DNA from: Cyclobacterium xiamenense
Lineage (GTDB): Bacteria > Bacteroidota > Bacteroidia > Cytophagales > Cyclobacteriaceae
Length of the DNA: 42,793 nucleotides
NCBI RefSeq assembly: GCF_009467825.1
Contig: NZ_WIOK01000039.1
Coordinates: 1 to 42,793, forward strand
Direction: 5' to 3'
Of the stretch, positions 16,889 to 25,368 are shown in pieces. A model generated the notes under the pieces. The model did not search any database, was not told the DNA's origin, and saw only the letters and a list, made by a program, of their open reading frames with translations. Within the stretch, counting starts at the first letter, position 1; every line of letters begins with the position of its first letter. A program made the position numbers and the translations under genes.

Positions 16889-17012
16889 ATTGGCCGGACC
16901 GAACCAAGTTGGCTCCTCGTTTTTACGGAAAGCAGGTGCATTTTTGAAATAGACAGGCCACATCATGCTGCACATCCATTTGCGTTTGCTGGCACTACAG
17001 CCTGTAGTCGGA

Positions 17013-17942
17013 TTATTCAGGCGCCGGCAGCCGGGTGTACCGGTACAGCACCGGCTGCACCCGCAGCTTCTTTTCGCTGAGCGTAAAATAGCTGTTGCCA
17101 TCCGGGCTGAAGGCGAGCGCTTCTCCCTGGGGTTCCGGTTCGTACGGCAGCAGTTTTGCGGGGTGGCCTAGCGTTTCCTCCAGCGTCAGGTTGGGGTCTC
17201 GCTCCCAATAATAGACCACCCAATAGTTTTTGATGGCTACCTGAAGGCCGTCCGCAGAAATATCCCCGGCTACCGAGAGTGTGATAGGCATCTCCAGCAC
17301 CTTTTCCAATACAACGGTACTCCCATCCTGCAAATCGGCGGCAGCAGCTTTGTACAGCGAGTTTCTAGCGTCTCGTTTCGTCAGCACGTAAAGGTCACCC
17401 CCCAAGGGATCCACTAGCAGGGTTTCCGCATCCTTGGCACCGTCCGGATACCTCAACTTGATTCGTTCCGGTAGTACCGAACGCGCTTCCTCGACGGTAG
17501 GGGGCTCGGGAAAGCGGTAAATAAACAATTCCTCGTGCACACCGAAATTATCGCCAATGTCCCCCAGGTACAGGTACGATTCACCGTCAACCGGACCGGG
17601 GCCGATTGCCAGATCTTCCCAATCCCGATTGGTAACCCCTTCCAGGAGGATGCTACCGCGGTACTTTCCCAGGGTATCAAGTAAGAAGATTTCCGCCGAT
17701 CCTCCGCTGTCGTTGTGTAGGTAAAGTAGCTCCGGAAACTTCCGGGAAACAGCCAACCCGCTGGTCTCATCAAGGAATTTTTCTTCTACCTCTCCCACTT
17801 TTTTTGGACCGCTAAAGAGGCTGTACGTTACCTGGGGGTGTAGCTTTAGGTCGTACTTTTTCTGAAGCTTCTCCGAAAGCAAAAAAGGGATGATCGAAAA
17901 CAGAAAAAAAAGCTTAAGCAATTTTTCAAAAAGAAAACTCAT
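17013..17942 (-). CDS. Secreted propeller-like protein of unknown function
   Basis: A 309-aa protein with an N-terminal hydrophobic segment (about residues 5-23, KLLKLFFLFSIIPFLLS), so it is exported or membrane-anchored. The rest has repeating strand patterns such as ETSGLAVSRKFPELLYLHND, YLYLGDIGDNFGV, GGDLYVLTKRDARN and GEALAFSPDGNSYFTLSE, which suggest a beta-propeller. Acidic DNSG/DIGDN-type loops could bind metal. I do not recognise a defined enzyme family. It converges with the GH92 gene and lies downstream of clpC beyond a terminator, so it is probably its own transcription unit. Confidence 0.7.
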   Translation of the reverse strand: MSFLFEKLLKLFFLFSIIPFLLSEKLQKKYDLKLHPQVTYSLFSGPKKVGEVEEKFLDETSGLAVSRKFPELLYLHNDSGGSAEIFLLDTLGKYRGSILLEGVTNRDWEDLAIGPGPVDGESYLYLGDIGDNFGVHEELFIYRFPEPPTVEEARSVLPERIKLRYPDGAKDAETLLVDPLGGDLYVLTKRDARNSLYKAAAADLQDGSTVVLEKVLEMPITLSVAGDISADGLQVAIKNYWVVYYWERDPNLTLEETLGHPAKLLPYEPEPQGEALAFSPDGNSYFTLSEKKLRVQPVLYRYTRLPAPE

Positions 17943-18030
17943 TCCGCTACGCGTTTAACCAACAACCGATTTGAACAATTTGACTATCACCATTTTTTTT
18001 AGTTAATCCAGGGTAGTTTTCCAACTACCT

Positions 18031-18065
18031 AAAAAAAGGAAAGGACAGCCCCGAAAGGCTGCCCC
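18031..18065 (-). terminator. Terminator of clpC
   Basis: On the leftward strand GGGCAGCC and GGCTGTCC (plus-strand 18043-18050 and 18057-18064) pair with one mismatch and a 6-base loop. They are followed by TTTCC and a seven-base T-run (18037-18031). It lies 39 bases past the clpC stop. Confidence 0.7.
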
Positions 18066-18103
18066 ACTAGTGTATGTTTGAGTTCCCAGCATAAAGCCTG
18101 GGA

Positions 18104-20629
18104 TTAATCTGCTTTTTCCTTTTTGGTGACGCTGATTTCCAGTGCATCACCTTCGCCCAAGTAATCGGCGATGATCACGTCTCCTTCGGACAGTTCTCCT
18201 TTGAGAATTTCCTCGGCAAGTGCGTCTTCCAGGTATTTCTGTATGGCTCGATTCAGTGGCCGTGCACCGTACTGCTTGTCGTAGCCTTTTTCTGAAAGAA
18301 AATCCTTGGCCTTGTCGGTAAGTTCGATGACATAGCCCAGGTCCGTAATCCGCGTGAAGAGTTTTTTGAGACTGATGTCGATAATCTGGTGAATGTGGTC
18401 CTTGGTTAGGGAATTGAATACCACCACATCATCCAATCGGTTTAAAAACTCCGGACTAAATGCCTTTTTCAGGGCATTTTGGATGGTCGATTTCATCACT
18501 TCGTCCATGTTCTCTTCTTTGGCTTTGGATGCAAACCCGATTCCTGCCCCAAAATCTTTCAGGTCCCTCACACCAATATTGGAGGTCATGATGATGATGG
18601 TGTTTCGGAAGTCTACGCGTCTACCCAATCCATCGGTCAGGACGCCATCGTCCAGCACCTGCAACAAAATGTTGAATACATCCGGGTGGGCTTTTTCGAT
18701 TTCATCGAGCAAGACCACGGAATAGGGCTTACGTCGAACTTTTTCGGTAAGTTGTCCACCTTCTTCATAGCCTACATAGCCTGGAGGTGCTCCTACCAAT
18801 CTGGATACGGAGAACTTCTCCATGTACTCCGACATGTCGATCCGGATCAGGGAATCTTCCTTATCAAACAGATAGGTGGCCAGCATTTTGGCCAATTCGG
18901 TTTTTCCAACCCCTGTGGGTCCCAGGAACACAAAGGATCCGATAGGCTTCTTGGGATCTTTCAATCCGACCCGGGTACGTTGGATGGCTTTGGTTAATTT
19001 CTTGATCGCCTCTTCCTGTCCAACTACCCGGCCCTTTAATTCTTCACCCATGTTGAGCAATTTGGCGCCTTCGTTTTGGGCGATTCGACGGGCAGGTATA
19101 CCCGTCATCATGGCAATGACTTCGGCCACGTTATCTTCTTCTACCGTATACCGCTTGGTCTTGCTTTCTTCCTCCCATTTGGCCTTGGCATTTTCCAGCT
19201 GCTCCAGGAGTTTCTTTTCCTTGTCCCGCAGTTGGGCCGCCTCTTCGTACTTCTGGCTTTTGACGACCCGGTTTTTTTCTACCTTGATTTTCTCTACTTC
19301 GTCTTCCAACTTCAGGATGTTTTCCGGAACGTGGATATTGTTGATGTGCACCCTGGCTCCTGCTTCGTCGAGAATATCGATGGCCTTGTCCGGTAGAAAC
19401 CGATCCGAGATGTACCGGTCGGATAGGTTCACACAAGCCTGAATGGCTTCGGCGGTATAATTCACGTTGTGGTGATCCTCGTATTTATCCTTGATGTTCT
19501 CGAGGATTTGTATGGTTTCCTCCGGCGAGGTAGCATCCACCATCACCATTTGAAACCTACGTGCGAGGGCCCCGTCTTTTTCGATGTACTGCCGGTATTC
19601 GTCCAGCGTGGTGGCACCGATGCATTGAATTTCTCCGCGGGCTAGTGCCGGCTTAAACATATTGGAGGCATCAAGGGAGCCACTGGCCCCTCCTGCTCCC
19701 ACAATGGTGTGCAACTCGTCGATAAATAAAATTACATTGGGCGATTTCTCCAACTCGTTCATCACGGCCTTCATGCGTTCCTCAAATTGTCCCCGGTATT
19801 TGGTGCCGGCGACGAGGGAGGCAAGGTCCAGTGTGACCACACGCTTGTTGAACAACACCCGGGACACCTTCTTCTGGATAATCCGTAGCGCCAATCCTTC
19901 GGCAATGGCCGTCTTACCAACACCGGGCTCACCGATCAGAATGGGGTTGTTTTTCTTTCGTCGGGAAAGAATCTGCGCAACGCGCTCGATTTCTTTTTCC
20001 CTGCCAATAATGGGGTCCAGTTTGTCCTCTTCCGCCATGCGGGTAAGGTCTCTGCCGAAATTATCCAATACCGGGGTACGGGATTTTTCTGCACTGCCTT
20101 TGGAACTCCCGGAAGAGCCGCTGGACGAACCAAATAATTTGGAACCTTCTTCGTCGGAATCGTCTGCTTCGGTACCTGACCGGGGCGACTGATCCGTTTG
20201 AAATTCGAGCATTTCCTTTACAGTATCGTAGGTAGCATCAAATTTCTGAAGTATCTGAGTGGCAATATTGTCTTCGTCTCTCAAAATGGAAAGTAGTAAG
20301 TGTTCGGTGCCAATCAGTTGGCTTTTAAATATTTTAGCTTCCAGGTAGGTGATTTTCAACACTTTTTCGGATTGCCTGGTTAGCGGAATATTGGCGAGAT
20401 TTTTGACATTGTGATTTGCCGTACCCTTTACTGCCCGCTCCACGGAATTTCTCAGCTCGTCCAAAGGAACGCCAAGTTTCTTAAGAATGGAAACAGCTAC
20501 ACCTTCCCCTTCACGAATCATTCCTAACAAGAGGTGCTCTGTACCGATGTAATCATGCCCCAATCGCAGCGCTTCTTCGCGGCTGAGGGAGATCACCTCT
20601 TTAACTCTGTTTGAAAATTTTGCTTCCAT
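18104..20629 (-). CDS. clpC: ATP-dependent Clp protease ATPase subunit ClpC
   Basis: An 841-aa Hsp100 unfoldase that feeds substrates to the ClpP peptidase and handles damaged proteins. In order: two Clp_N repeats (about 1-145), a serine/glycine-rich linker (about 155-185), AAA module 1 with Walker A GEPGVGKT (233-240), a UVR-type coiled region (KSQKYEEAAQLRDKEKKLLE, about 455), and AAA module 2 with GPTGVGKTEL and the D2-small C-terminal domain. The UVR segment and short middle domain point to ClpC rather than ClpB. The start at 20629 gives the canonical MEAKFSNRVKEVISLSREEA. It is monocistronic, with a terminator downstream. Confidence 0.95.
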   Translation of the reverse strand: MEAKFSNRVKEVISLSREEALRLGHDYIGTEHLLLGMIREGEGVAVSILKKLGVPLDELRNSVERAVKGTANHNVKNLANIPLTRQSEKVLKITYLEAKIFKSQLIGTEHLLLSILRDEDNIATQILQKFDATYDTVKEMLEFQTDQSPRSGTEADDSDEEGSKLFGSSSGSSGSSKGSAEKSRTPVLDNFGRDLTRMAEEDKLDPIIGREKEIERVAQILSRRKKNNPILIGEPGVGKTAIAEGLALRIIQKKVSRVLFNKRVVTLDLASLVAGTKYRGQFEERMKAVMNELEKSPNVILFIDELHTIVGAGGASGSLDASNMFKPALARGEIQCIGATTLDEYRQYIEKDGALARRFQMVMVDATSPEETIQILENIKDKYEDHHNVNYTAEAIQACVNLSDRYISDRFLPDKAIDILDEAGARVHINNIHVPENILKLEDEVEKIKVEKNRVVKSQKYEEAAQLRDKEKKLLEQLENAKAKWEEESKTKRYTVEEDNVAEVIAMMTGIPARRIAQNEGAKLLNMGEELKGRVVGQEEAIKKLTKAIQRTRVGLKDPKKPIGSFVFLGPTGVGKTELAKMLATYLFDKEDSLIRIDMSEYMEKFSVSRLVGAPPGYVGYEEGGQLTEKVRRKPYSVVLLDEIEKAHPDVFNILLQVLDDGVLTDGLGRRVDFRNTIIIMTSNIGVRDLKDFGAGIGFASKAKEENMDEVMKSTIQNALKKAFSPEFLNRLDDVVVFNSLTKDHIHQIIDISLKKLFTRITDLGYVIELTDKAKDFLSEKGYDKQYGARPLNRAIQKYLEDALAEEILKGELSEGDVIIADYLGEGDALEISVTKKEKAD

Positions 20630-20713
20630 TATATCCTTTCTTATGGTATTATTTCAAATCGTTGATTAATGTTATCGAATTTGTTTTAAAAACACAATAG
20701 TTTTACATATTGT

Positions 20714-21349
20714 TCAATTACTTTTTTCTGAACGGTCCAGGATGCGGTTGGCACCGGGTCCTTCGCAGAACAACAAATCCACAATCGACAAATCCGGTGC
20801 AAAGTCTGCGCCAAATATTTGCTGATACGGCTGCGGGTGATAGATTCCTTGCCTCTCTTTCAGCCTTTTAGGGTGAATCAGCCCCCTAATGTCCCGAAAA
20901 TGGGCTTCCTCTACAGGCGCTTCTTCCACACGCAATTTGACATCCCAGCCCAAAAATTTGAGACAAAGTGTCAGTAATTCCCGGTTAAGATCCAGCAAAT
21001 AGGGATGCTTTTGTAAATATACACGCTCCAGGTCAGAATAAAAATATTCAAAAAAAGGAGCTTTGCCATACGCACTTTGCAATCCCCGCAGGTGGACGTT
21101 TAACCATTTTTGGTCGTAATCGATTCCTAGGTCCTTGATGGCCTGCTTTTTACGAACCCCGTACACGGGTACCGACAACATTTCGACCTTATTGGCCAGG
21201 CGAATCCTTGTTTTATTTACAAAGGATTGCCGACTCAGTTGGTCTCCGGCAACGAGAACGATTTCCCTTGCCCCCCTGACCGCCACAAAATAAGGTAGGA
21301 CGGGCAGGTACAAAGCATCCGCAAGCACTCCGGGTAACAGGTTATTCAT
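20714..21349 (-). CDS. WbqC-family protein
   Basis: A 211-aa protein of the WbqC-like family, found near polysaccharide and envelope genes; its biochemical activity is not established. Family features include the N-terminal YLPVLPYFVAVRGAREIVLV, then RQSFVNKTRIRLANKVEMLS, VPVYGVRKKQAIKDLGIDYD, and YGKAPFFEYFYSDLERVY. There is no signal peptide or membrane helix, so it is cytoplasmic. It lies between clpC and a Sua5/YciO-type gene, each leftward with modest gaps (84 and 53 bases), so it may share a transcript with the upstream gene. Confidence 0.85.
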   Translation of the reverse strand: MNNLLPGVLADALYLPVLPYFVAVRGAREIVLVAGDQLSRQSFVNKTRIRLANKVEMLSVPVYGVRKKQAIKDLGIDYDQKWLNVHLRGLQSAYGKAPFFEYFYSDLERVYLQKHPYLLDLNRELLTLCLKFLGWDVKLRVEEAPVEEAHFRDIRGLIHPKRLKERQGIYHPQPYQQIFGADFAPDLSIVDLLFCEGPGANRILDRSEKSN

Positions 21350-21402
21350 GGGTGGTAAGTTAGGGGTAAGTTAAACGTTCGGCAAAGGAAAAAGTATTTT
21401 CC

Positions 21403-22032
21403 TCAGACGATTTCGTTAATTTCCCCCAGTCCTTCGCGGAGAACTTCTAATTGATCCCCCGTACAATCGATCACGGTGGACGCCACGTTTTGCCCGTAGC
21501 CTCCATCAATCACCACATCTACCAAATCCTTGTACTTCTCATAAATCAACTCCGGATCCGTACTGTATTCGATCACGTCATCCTCGTCGCGAATGGAGGT
21601 AGTCAGAATGGGCTGCCCCAATTCCTTTACCAGCGTCCGCGGTATGCTGTGATCGGGTACCCGGATACCAACGGTCTTTTTCTTACTGTTCAATAGCTTC
21701 GGCACCTTATTGTTCGCTTCCAAGATAAAGGTAAACGGACCGGGCAGGGCTTTCTTCATCATTTTAAAAACCGGCGTACTCAATGCCCGGGTGTACTCGG
21801 CAATATTGCTCAGATCGTAACATATAAACGAAAAATTTTGCTTTTTGGGTTTAATTCCTTTGATCAAACTGATGCGTTCAATGGCCTTTTGGTTAAAAAT
21901 ATCACAGCCCATCCCGTAAATGGTATCCGTCGGGTAGATGATTACCCCGCCTTGCCGCAGGATATCCACGATCTGCCGAATCCTACGGGGATCCGGATTT
22001 TCAGGATAGAGCTTGATAAAGGCTGCCGCCAT
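21403..22032 (-). CDS. Sua5/YciO/YrdC-family L-threonylcarbamoyladenylate synthase
   Basis: A 209-aa YrdC-fold protein. Members make threonylcarbamoyl-AMP, the precursor of the t6A37 tRNA modification. The N-terminal GGVIIYPTDTIYGMGCDIFN is the family's nucleotide-binding stretch, followed by KGIKPKKQNFSFICYDLSNI, the KPFTFIL-like PGPFTFILEANNKVP, and VGIRVPDHSIPRTLVKELGQ, then PILTTSIRDEDD. The pattern is closest to the YciO branch, whose members may not all make t6A. I chose the ATG at 22032 because upstream residues to 22125 lack family character. The second domain of Sua5 proteins is absent. Confidence 0.88.
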   Translation of the reverse strand: MAAAFIKLYPENPDPRRIRQIVDILRQGGVIIYPTDTIYGMGCDIFNQKAIERISLIKGIKPKKQNFSFICYDLSNIAEYTRALSTPVFKMMKKALPGPFTFILEANNKVPKLLNSKKKTVGIRVPDHSIPRTLVKELGQPILTTSIRDEDDVIEYSTDPELIYEKYKDLVDVVIDGGYGQNVASTVIDCTGDQLEVLREGLGEINEIV

Positions 22033-22184
22033 ACAGTTTGCTGGGTTAGGTTCTCCCGGCACCGGCACTGCCGATGCCAAACAGATAGTTAAATTTAACT
22101 CTTTTAATCGCCAATATAAAAGCAAGGCTTGGTTTTTTCTAGGGGATTTTATTTATTCAAAAAAACAAGTCCCTGTTTTAATAG

Positions 22185-22192
22185 TATATTTG
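22185..22192 (+). promoter_or_regulatory. TAnnTTTG -7 box upstream of mltG
   Basis: TATATTTG at 22185-22192 fits the Bacteroidota -7 consensus and lies 67 bases before the mltG start. The matching -33 TTTG is not clear, so this is a moderate call. Confidence 0.45.
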
Positions 22193-22259
22193 TCAAAAAG
22201 ATCGAAAACAAGACCTGTGCGTTCCCCCGGCGTTCCCTGCAGGTCAAGTAAAAAAACGC

Positions 22260-23306
22260 ATGCTTACAGACAAAAAAAAGAAATACCTGCTGGTAGGATT
22301 GGTGGCCGTTTCCGTTTTACTGACCTCCCTGAGTTTTTACTTTTACCAGGCATTTTTTTCGCCCAATACCCTGGTGAACCGCGATGCACCGGAAGTTTTC
22401 ACCATTCCGACCGGAAGCACCTTTGATGCCGTGCGGGACAGCCTGCTGCAGCGGAATATTGTGAACGAGGTGGTTACCTTCAGTTTCGTAGCCAAGGTGA
22501 TGGACTACCCCCAGGCGGTCAAACCCGGGAAGTACACCCTACAACCCAGAATGTCTAACCGGGAACTGATCACCCTGCTCCGTTCCGGAAACCAGACGCC
22601 GGTTAACATCACCTTCAATACCATCCGCCTTCCGGAGGAACTGGCGGAGAAAATTACGGCCGAGCTGGAAATGGACCCGGAAAGCTTTTTGCCGCTGCTG
22701 CAAGACCAGGCTTTTCTGGAGAAGTACGGGTTTGACAGCCTGACGGTCATGACCATGTTTATCCCGAATACTTACGAGGTATACTGGAACCTAAGCCCCC
22801 TGGAACTCTTTGATCGCATGTACCGGGAATACAACCGGTTTTGGACCGATGCCCGGAAAGCCAAGGCCGAAAGCCTTGCATTGAGCCCCCTGGAAGTGTC
22901 CACGCTGGCCTCCATCGTGCAGGCAGAAACCAACAAACGGGACGAACGCCCCCGGGTAGCCGGGGTATACCTCAATCGCCTGGAGCGAAACATGCCCTTG
23001 CAAGCCGATCCCACCCTGCTATTTGCACTGGGCGACTTCAGTATCCGACGGGTATTGAACGTGCACAAGGAAGTGGAAAGTCCCTACAATACCTACAAGT
23101 ACGCCGGACTTCCTCCCGGCCCCATCAATTTGCCGGAAATCAGTTCCCTCGATGCCGTGCTAAATTACGAGGAACACGATTACCTGTATTTTTGCGCAAA
23201 GGAAGATTTCTCGGGATACCATGCCTTTGCCCGGACCCTACGGGAGCATCTCGCCAATGCCAGAAGGTACCAGCAAGCACTCAACGCCTCAAAAATCTAC
23301 CGGTAA
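22260..23306 (+). CDS. mltG: Endolytic transglycosylase MltG
   Basis: A 348-aa inner-membrane lytic transglycosylase that cleaves nascent peptidoglycan strands and helps end glycan polymerisation. One N-terminal membrane anchor spans about residues 9-31. The YceG domain follows, with a LysM-like part (about 45-110) and the catalytic region TLASIVQAETNKRDERPRVA; E223 matches the essential glutamate of the family. The QADPT motif is at 248-252 and GLPPGPINLPEISSLDAVL follows. It is the first gene of a tightly overlapping trio: its stop shares one base with the thioesterase start (TAATG). Confidence 0.93.
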   Translation: MLTDKKKKYLLVGLVAVSVLLTSLSFYFYQAFFSPNTLVNRDAPEVFTIPTGSTFDAVRDSLLQRNIVNEVVTFSFVAKVMDYPQAVKPGKYTLQPRMSNRELITLLRSGNQTPVNITFNTIRLPEELAEKITAELEMDPESFLPLLQDQAFLEKYGFDSLTVMTMFIPNTYEVYWNLSPLELFDRMYREYNRFWTDARKAKAESLALSPLEVSTLASIVQAETNKRDERPRVAGVYLNRLERNMPLQADPTLLFALGDFSIRRVLNVHKEVESPYNTYKYAGLPPGPINLPEISSLDAVLNYEEHDYLYFCAKEDFSGYHAFARTLREHLANARRYQQALNASKIYR

Positions 23307-23734
23307 TGTTTACAAAAGAGCACCAACTCCGCGTCAGGTATGCCGAAACGGACCAAATGGGCTACGTTTATTACGGCAATTATGCCACCTACTACGAGGT
23401 AGCCCGGGTGGAAGCCCTGCGGAGCATCGGGTTTTCGTACAAGGAAATGGAAGCTTCAGGGATCATGATGCCGGTCCTGGAAAACCACAGCCGGTTTTTA
23501 CTGCCCGGAAAATACGACGAGCAGCTGACCATTCGTACCAGCATTCGGGAAATACCCGGGGTACGCATTCGGTTTTACTACGAAATTTTGAACGAACAGG
23601 GGGAAACCATCCATACCGGAGAAACCCTGTTGACCTTTTTGCGAACGGATACGCACCGACCCTGCCGCCCACCGGAACCCTTGGTAGAGTTGCTACGGCC
23701 GTATTTTGAAACAGCTAATCCGTCCCGGTCGTGA
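23306..23734 (+). CDS. Acyl-CoA thioesterase, 4HBT/YbgC-like hotdog protein
   Basis: A 142-aa single hotdog-fold thioesterase that hydrolyses acyl-CoA or related thioesters. The 4HBT signature RYAETDQMGYVYYGNYATYY begins at residue 11 with the catalytic D16; the following ARVEALRSIGFSYKEME fits YbgC-like proteins. The ATG at 23306 overlaps the mltG stop by one base, and its own TGA overlaps the GTG start of the next gene by four bases. The three genes are therefore translationally coupled. This grouping with cell-wall and membrane genes suggests phospholipid or fatty-acid housekeeping, which is an inference. Confidence 0.9.
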   Translation: MFTKEHQLRVRYAETDQMGYVYYGNYATYYEVARVEALRSIGFSYKEMEASGIMMPVLENHSRFLLPGKYDEQLTIRTSIREIPGVRIRFYYEILNEQGETIHTGETLLTFLRTDTHRPCRPPEPLVELLRPYFETANPSRS

Positions 23735-24684
23735 AAAAGCGGATCGATGGGTTTCTGGATCAGCTGCACAAGCAAGCGTTACGGCTAAAGCCGATACACT
23801 TTGGCAATCCGGACCAAAACCTGTACGATGTAGGGAAAATCTTTTTCCATCACCTGCAAAAGGACGACGTGTTCGAACGCGCCAGTGCCATGGCATTTAA
23901 TTTCACGGTGGCCATGTTTCCCTTGCTCTTATTTTTGCTGAACACGATTCCCTTTATCCAGTTTTTTTTTCCGGGCGTGACCACAGCAAATATTTTGCTA
24001 TTTATCCGGGATATTTTGCCCGAGACCGTGTACAACGAAGCCGCCCCGACCATCATGGACATCGTCAGCAAGCCCCGCCAGAGTTTGCTCTCCCTGGGCT
24101 TCTTTTTGGCACTCTACCTGTCCACCAACGGGGTAATCTCCATGATGAATGCCTTCAATGCCGTGTACCGGACCAAGGAATACCGCAGTTTCTTCCGTAC
24201 GCGCCTGATAGCCGTGAGCATTGTGCTGGTGTTGGTGGTGAGTATTTGCGGGGCCGTGTTGGTGATGCTGGTAGGCAGCGATCTCTTATTTCGAATCTCC
24301 GAATTTGAGTTTATTAGCAATACCATTTACTACTATTCCCTGGCCTTTTTCCGCTTTTTTGTATTGTTGCTGCTGTTTATGATCGCGACGGCCTATATTT
24401 TCCGCTTTGCACCCGCGGTTCACGACAAGTGGAAGTTTTTCTCCACCGGATCGGTGGTGGCTGGCTTGCTGATTACGCTGGGTTTTTTTCTGTTCACCTT
24501 TTACTTAAACAATTTCGCCAGTTACAACAAGCTATACGGGTCGATCGGGACGATGATTGCGGTGATGTTGTGGCTATGGATTACCTCCATACTGGTATTG
24601 GTAGGGTTTGAGATCAATGTCAGCCTGGACAAGGCCCGGCATCGAAAGGCGGTTAGGCAGGCAAAAGAGCCGGGAAAAAAATAG
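23731..24684 (+). CDS. YihY/BrkB-family inner-membrane protein
   Basis: A 317-aa protein of the YihY/virulence-factor BrkB family. It has about six membrane helices, and the conserved N-terminal segment is FERASAMAFNFTVAMFPLLL, with GVISMMNAFNAVYRTKEYRS in the middle and YGSIGTMIAVMLWLWITSIL near the end. Its biochemical function is not settled; early annotation as ribonuclease BN was an error. The start is a GTG at 23731 overlapping the TGA of the thioesterase gene (GTGA). It is the last gene before the tRNA-Ser locus. Confidence 0.9.
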   Translation: MKKRIDGFLDQLHKQALRLKPIHFGNPDQNLYDVGKIFFHHLQKDDVFERASAMAFNFTVAMFPLLLFLLNTIPFIQFFFPGVTTANILLFIRDILPETVYNEAAPTIMDIVSKPRQSLLSLGFFLALYLSTNGVISMMNAFNAVYRTKEYRSFFRTRLIAVSIVLVLVVSICGAVLVMLVGSDLLFRISEFEFISNTIYYYSLAFFRFFVLLLLFMIATAYIFRFAPAVHDKWKFFSTGSVVAGLLITLGFFLFTFYLNNFASYNKLYGSIGTMIAVMLWLWITSILVLVGFEINVSLDKARHRKAVRQAKEPGKK

Positions 24685-24715
24685 CCTATTCGACCGATTT
24701 TTTCCCGGTGAATTA

Positions 24716-24746
24716 TTTGTATAAACTAGAATATGACCTACCTTTG
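24716..24746 (+). promoter_or_regulatory. Promoter of the tRNA-Ser gene
   Basis: TTTG at 24716-24719 and TACCTTTG at 24739-24746 with a 19-base spacer match the Bacteroidota primary-sigma promoter. The start site would be near 24753, leaving a leader of about 75 bases before the tRNA. Confidence 0.6.
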
Positions 24747-24828
24747 CAATCCAAATCCCGGGATTTTTCCTGGGAAGCGGGAAAACAAGGGCATTTGGGG
24801 GTACGAATTCCGATTGCCTGGTGAATTT

Positions 24829-24913
24829 AGAGGAGTGGCAGAGTGGTCGATCGCGGCGGTCTTGAAAACCGTTGAACCGAGAGGTTCCGGGGGTTCGAAT
24901 CCCTCCTCCTCTG
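24829..24913 (+). tRNA. tRNA-Ser (anticodon UGA)
   Basis: An 85-base class II tRNA. The 7-bp acceptor stem AGAGGAG (24829-24835) pairs exactly with CTCCTCT (24906-24912), then discriminator G at 24913; CCA is not encoded. The anticodon loop is CTTGAAA (24861-24867) with anticodon TGA at 24863-24865. It has a long variable arm, and the T loop TTCGAAT is at 24894-24900. Its 3' end is the attachment site of the downstream element, and the tRNA remains whole. Confidence 0.95.
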
Positions 24914-24914
24914 C
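24892..24914 (+). repeat. attL core (tRNA-Ser 3' end)
   Basis: 23-bp sequence beginning GGTTCGAATCCC, ending CCTCTGC. It is identical to 40082-40104. It includes the T loop and the 3' half of the acceptor stem, so integration keeps the tRNA functional. Confidence 0.93.
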
Positions 24915-24920
24915 ATAAAT

Positions 24921-24965
24921 AGATCCTAACTAGCTTAAAATAAGATAGTTAGGATCTTATCTTTT
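24921..24965 (+). terminator. Element-borne terminator directly behind the tRNA
   Basis: AGATCCTAACTA (24921-24932) is exactly reverse-complemented at 24946-24957, with a 13-base loop and then TATCTTTTT. It lies 7 bases past the att core, inside the element, and would stop transcription from the tRNA promoter. It could replace the tRNA's own terminator, which now lies at 40127. Confidence 0.75.
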
Positions 24966-24969
24966 TGGC

Positions 24970-24993
24970 GGGGTGTGAATTGGGGTGTTAATT
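24970..24993. repeat. Tandem 12-bp repeats at the left end (candidate integrase arm sites)
   Basis: GGGGTGTGAATT (24970-24981) and GGGGTGTTAATT (24982-24993) are adjacent. The same 12-mer occurs twice in tandem, same orientation, at the other end (39954-39977). A partial inverted copy TTAACACCCC is at 25171-25180. Confidence 0.75.
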
Positions 24994-25368
24994 TTAGCTT
25001 TTCGGAGGACAGGCAGAAAATCAAAAGGCGAATGCCGCAATTCATCTAACACTTTAAAGTGCCAGACCATCCCGAAGAATACCTGAGCGACGGTGTATTT
25101 CATTTTTAATCGTTTGTAAAATGGGATACCAATTTGCGTAGGATTCGGGTATTTGGAAATCATAACCGGTTTAACACCCCCGAAATACACAGCTCTATTC
25201 TGGCCGATTCAAATAAAAATGTGGTATATGCGCTTGATTCCTTGTCCGAATTCCTTAATTTGTCAAATTAATATTGGCATTGGGTGGGCGGCATATTCCG
25301 AATACACGCAGCGGTCCATCCAGGAAATCGCTTTATCCAAATGTTGTGGTTAATTAAACTATTCGATT
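24994..25368. other. Non-coding or uncertain DNA before the receiver gene
   Basis: A leftward 77-codon frame (24957-25190) and a rightward 66-codon frame overlap here, and neither has recognisable protein character or a convincing start. I treat the stretch as regulatory DNA of the element. It probably contains the promoter of the receiver/kinase pair, but I cannot point to a clean TAnnTTTG box. Confidence 0.4.

Noticed and set aside
18876-19442. Rightward frame of 188 codons
   Set aside because: Antisense to clpC between the two AAA modules, with no protein-like character of its own.
24733-24918. Rightward frame of 61 codons
   Set aside because: It runs through the tRNA-Ser gene; the tRNA structure explains the sequence.
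24957-25190. Leftward frame of 77 codons inside the left end of the element
   Set aside because: It translates the tandem 12-bp repeats and has no recognisable domain or convincing start; regulatory DNA is a better explanation.
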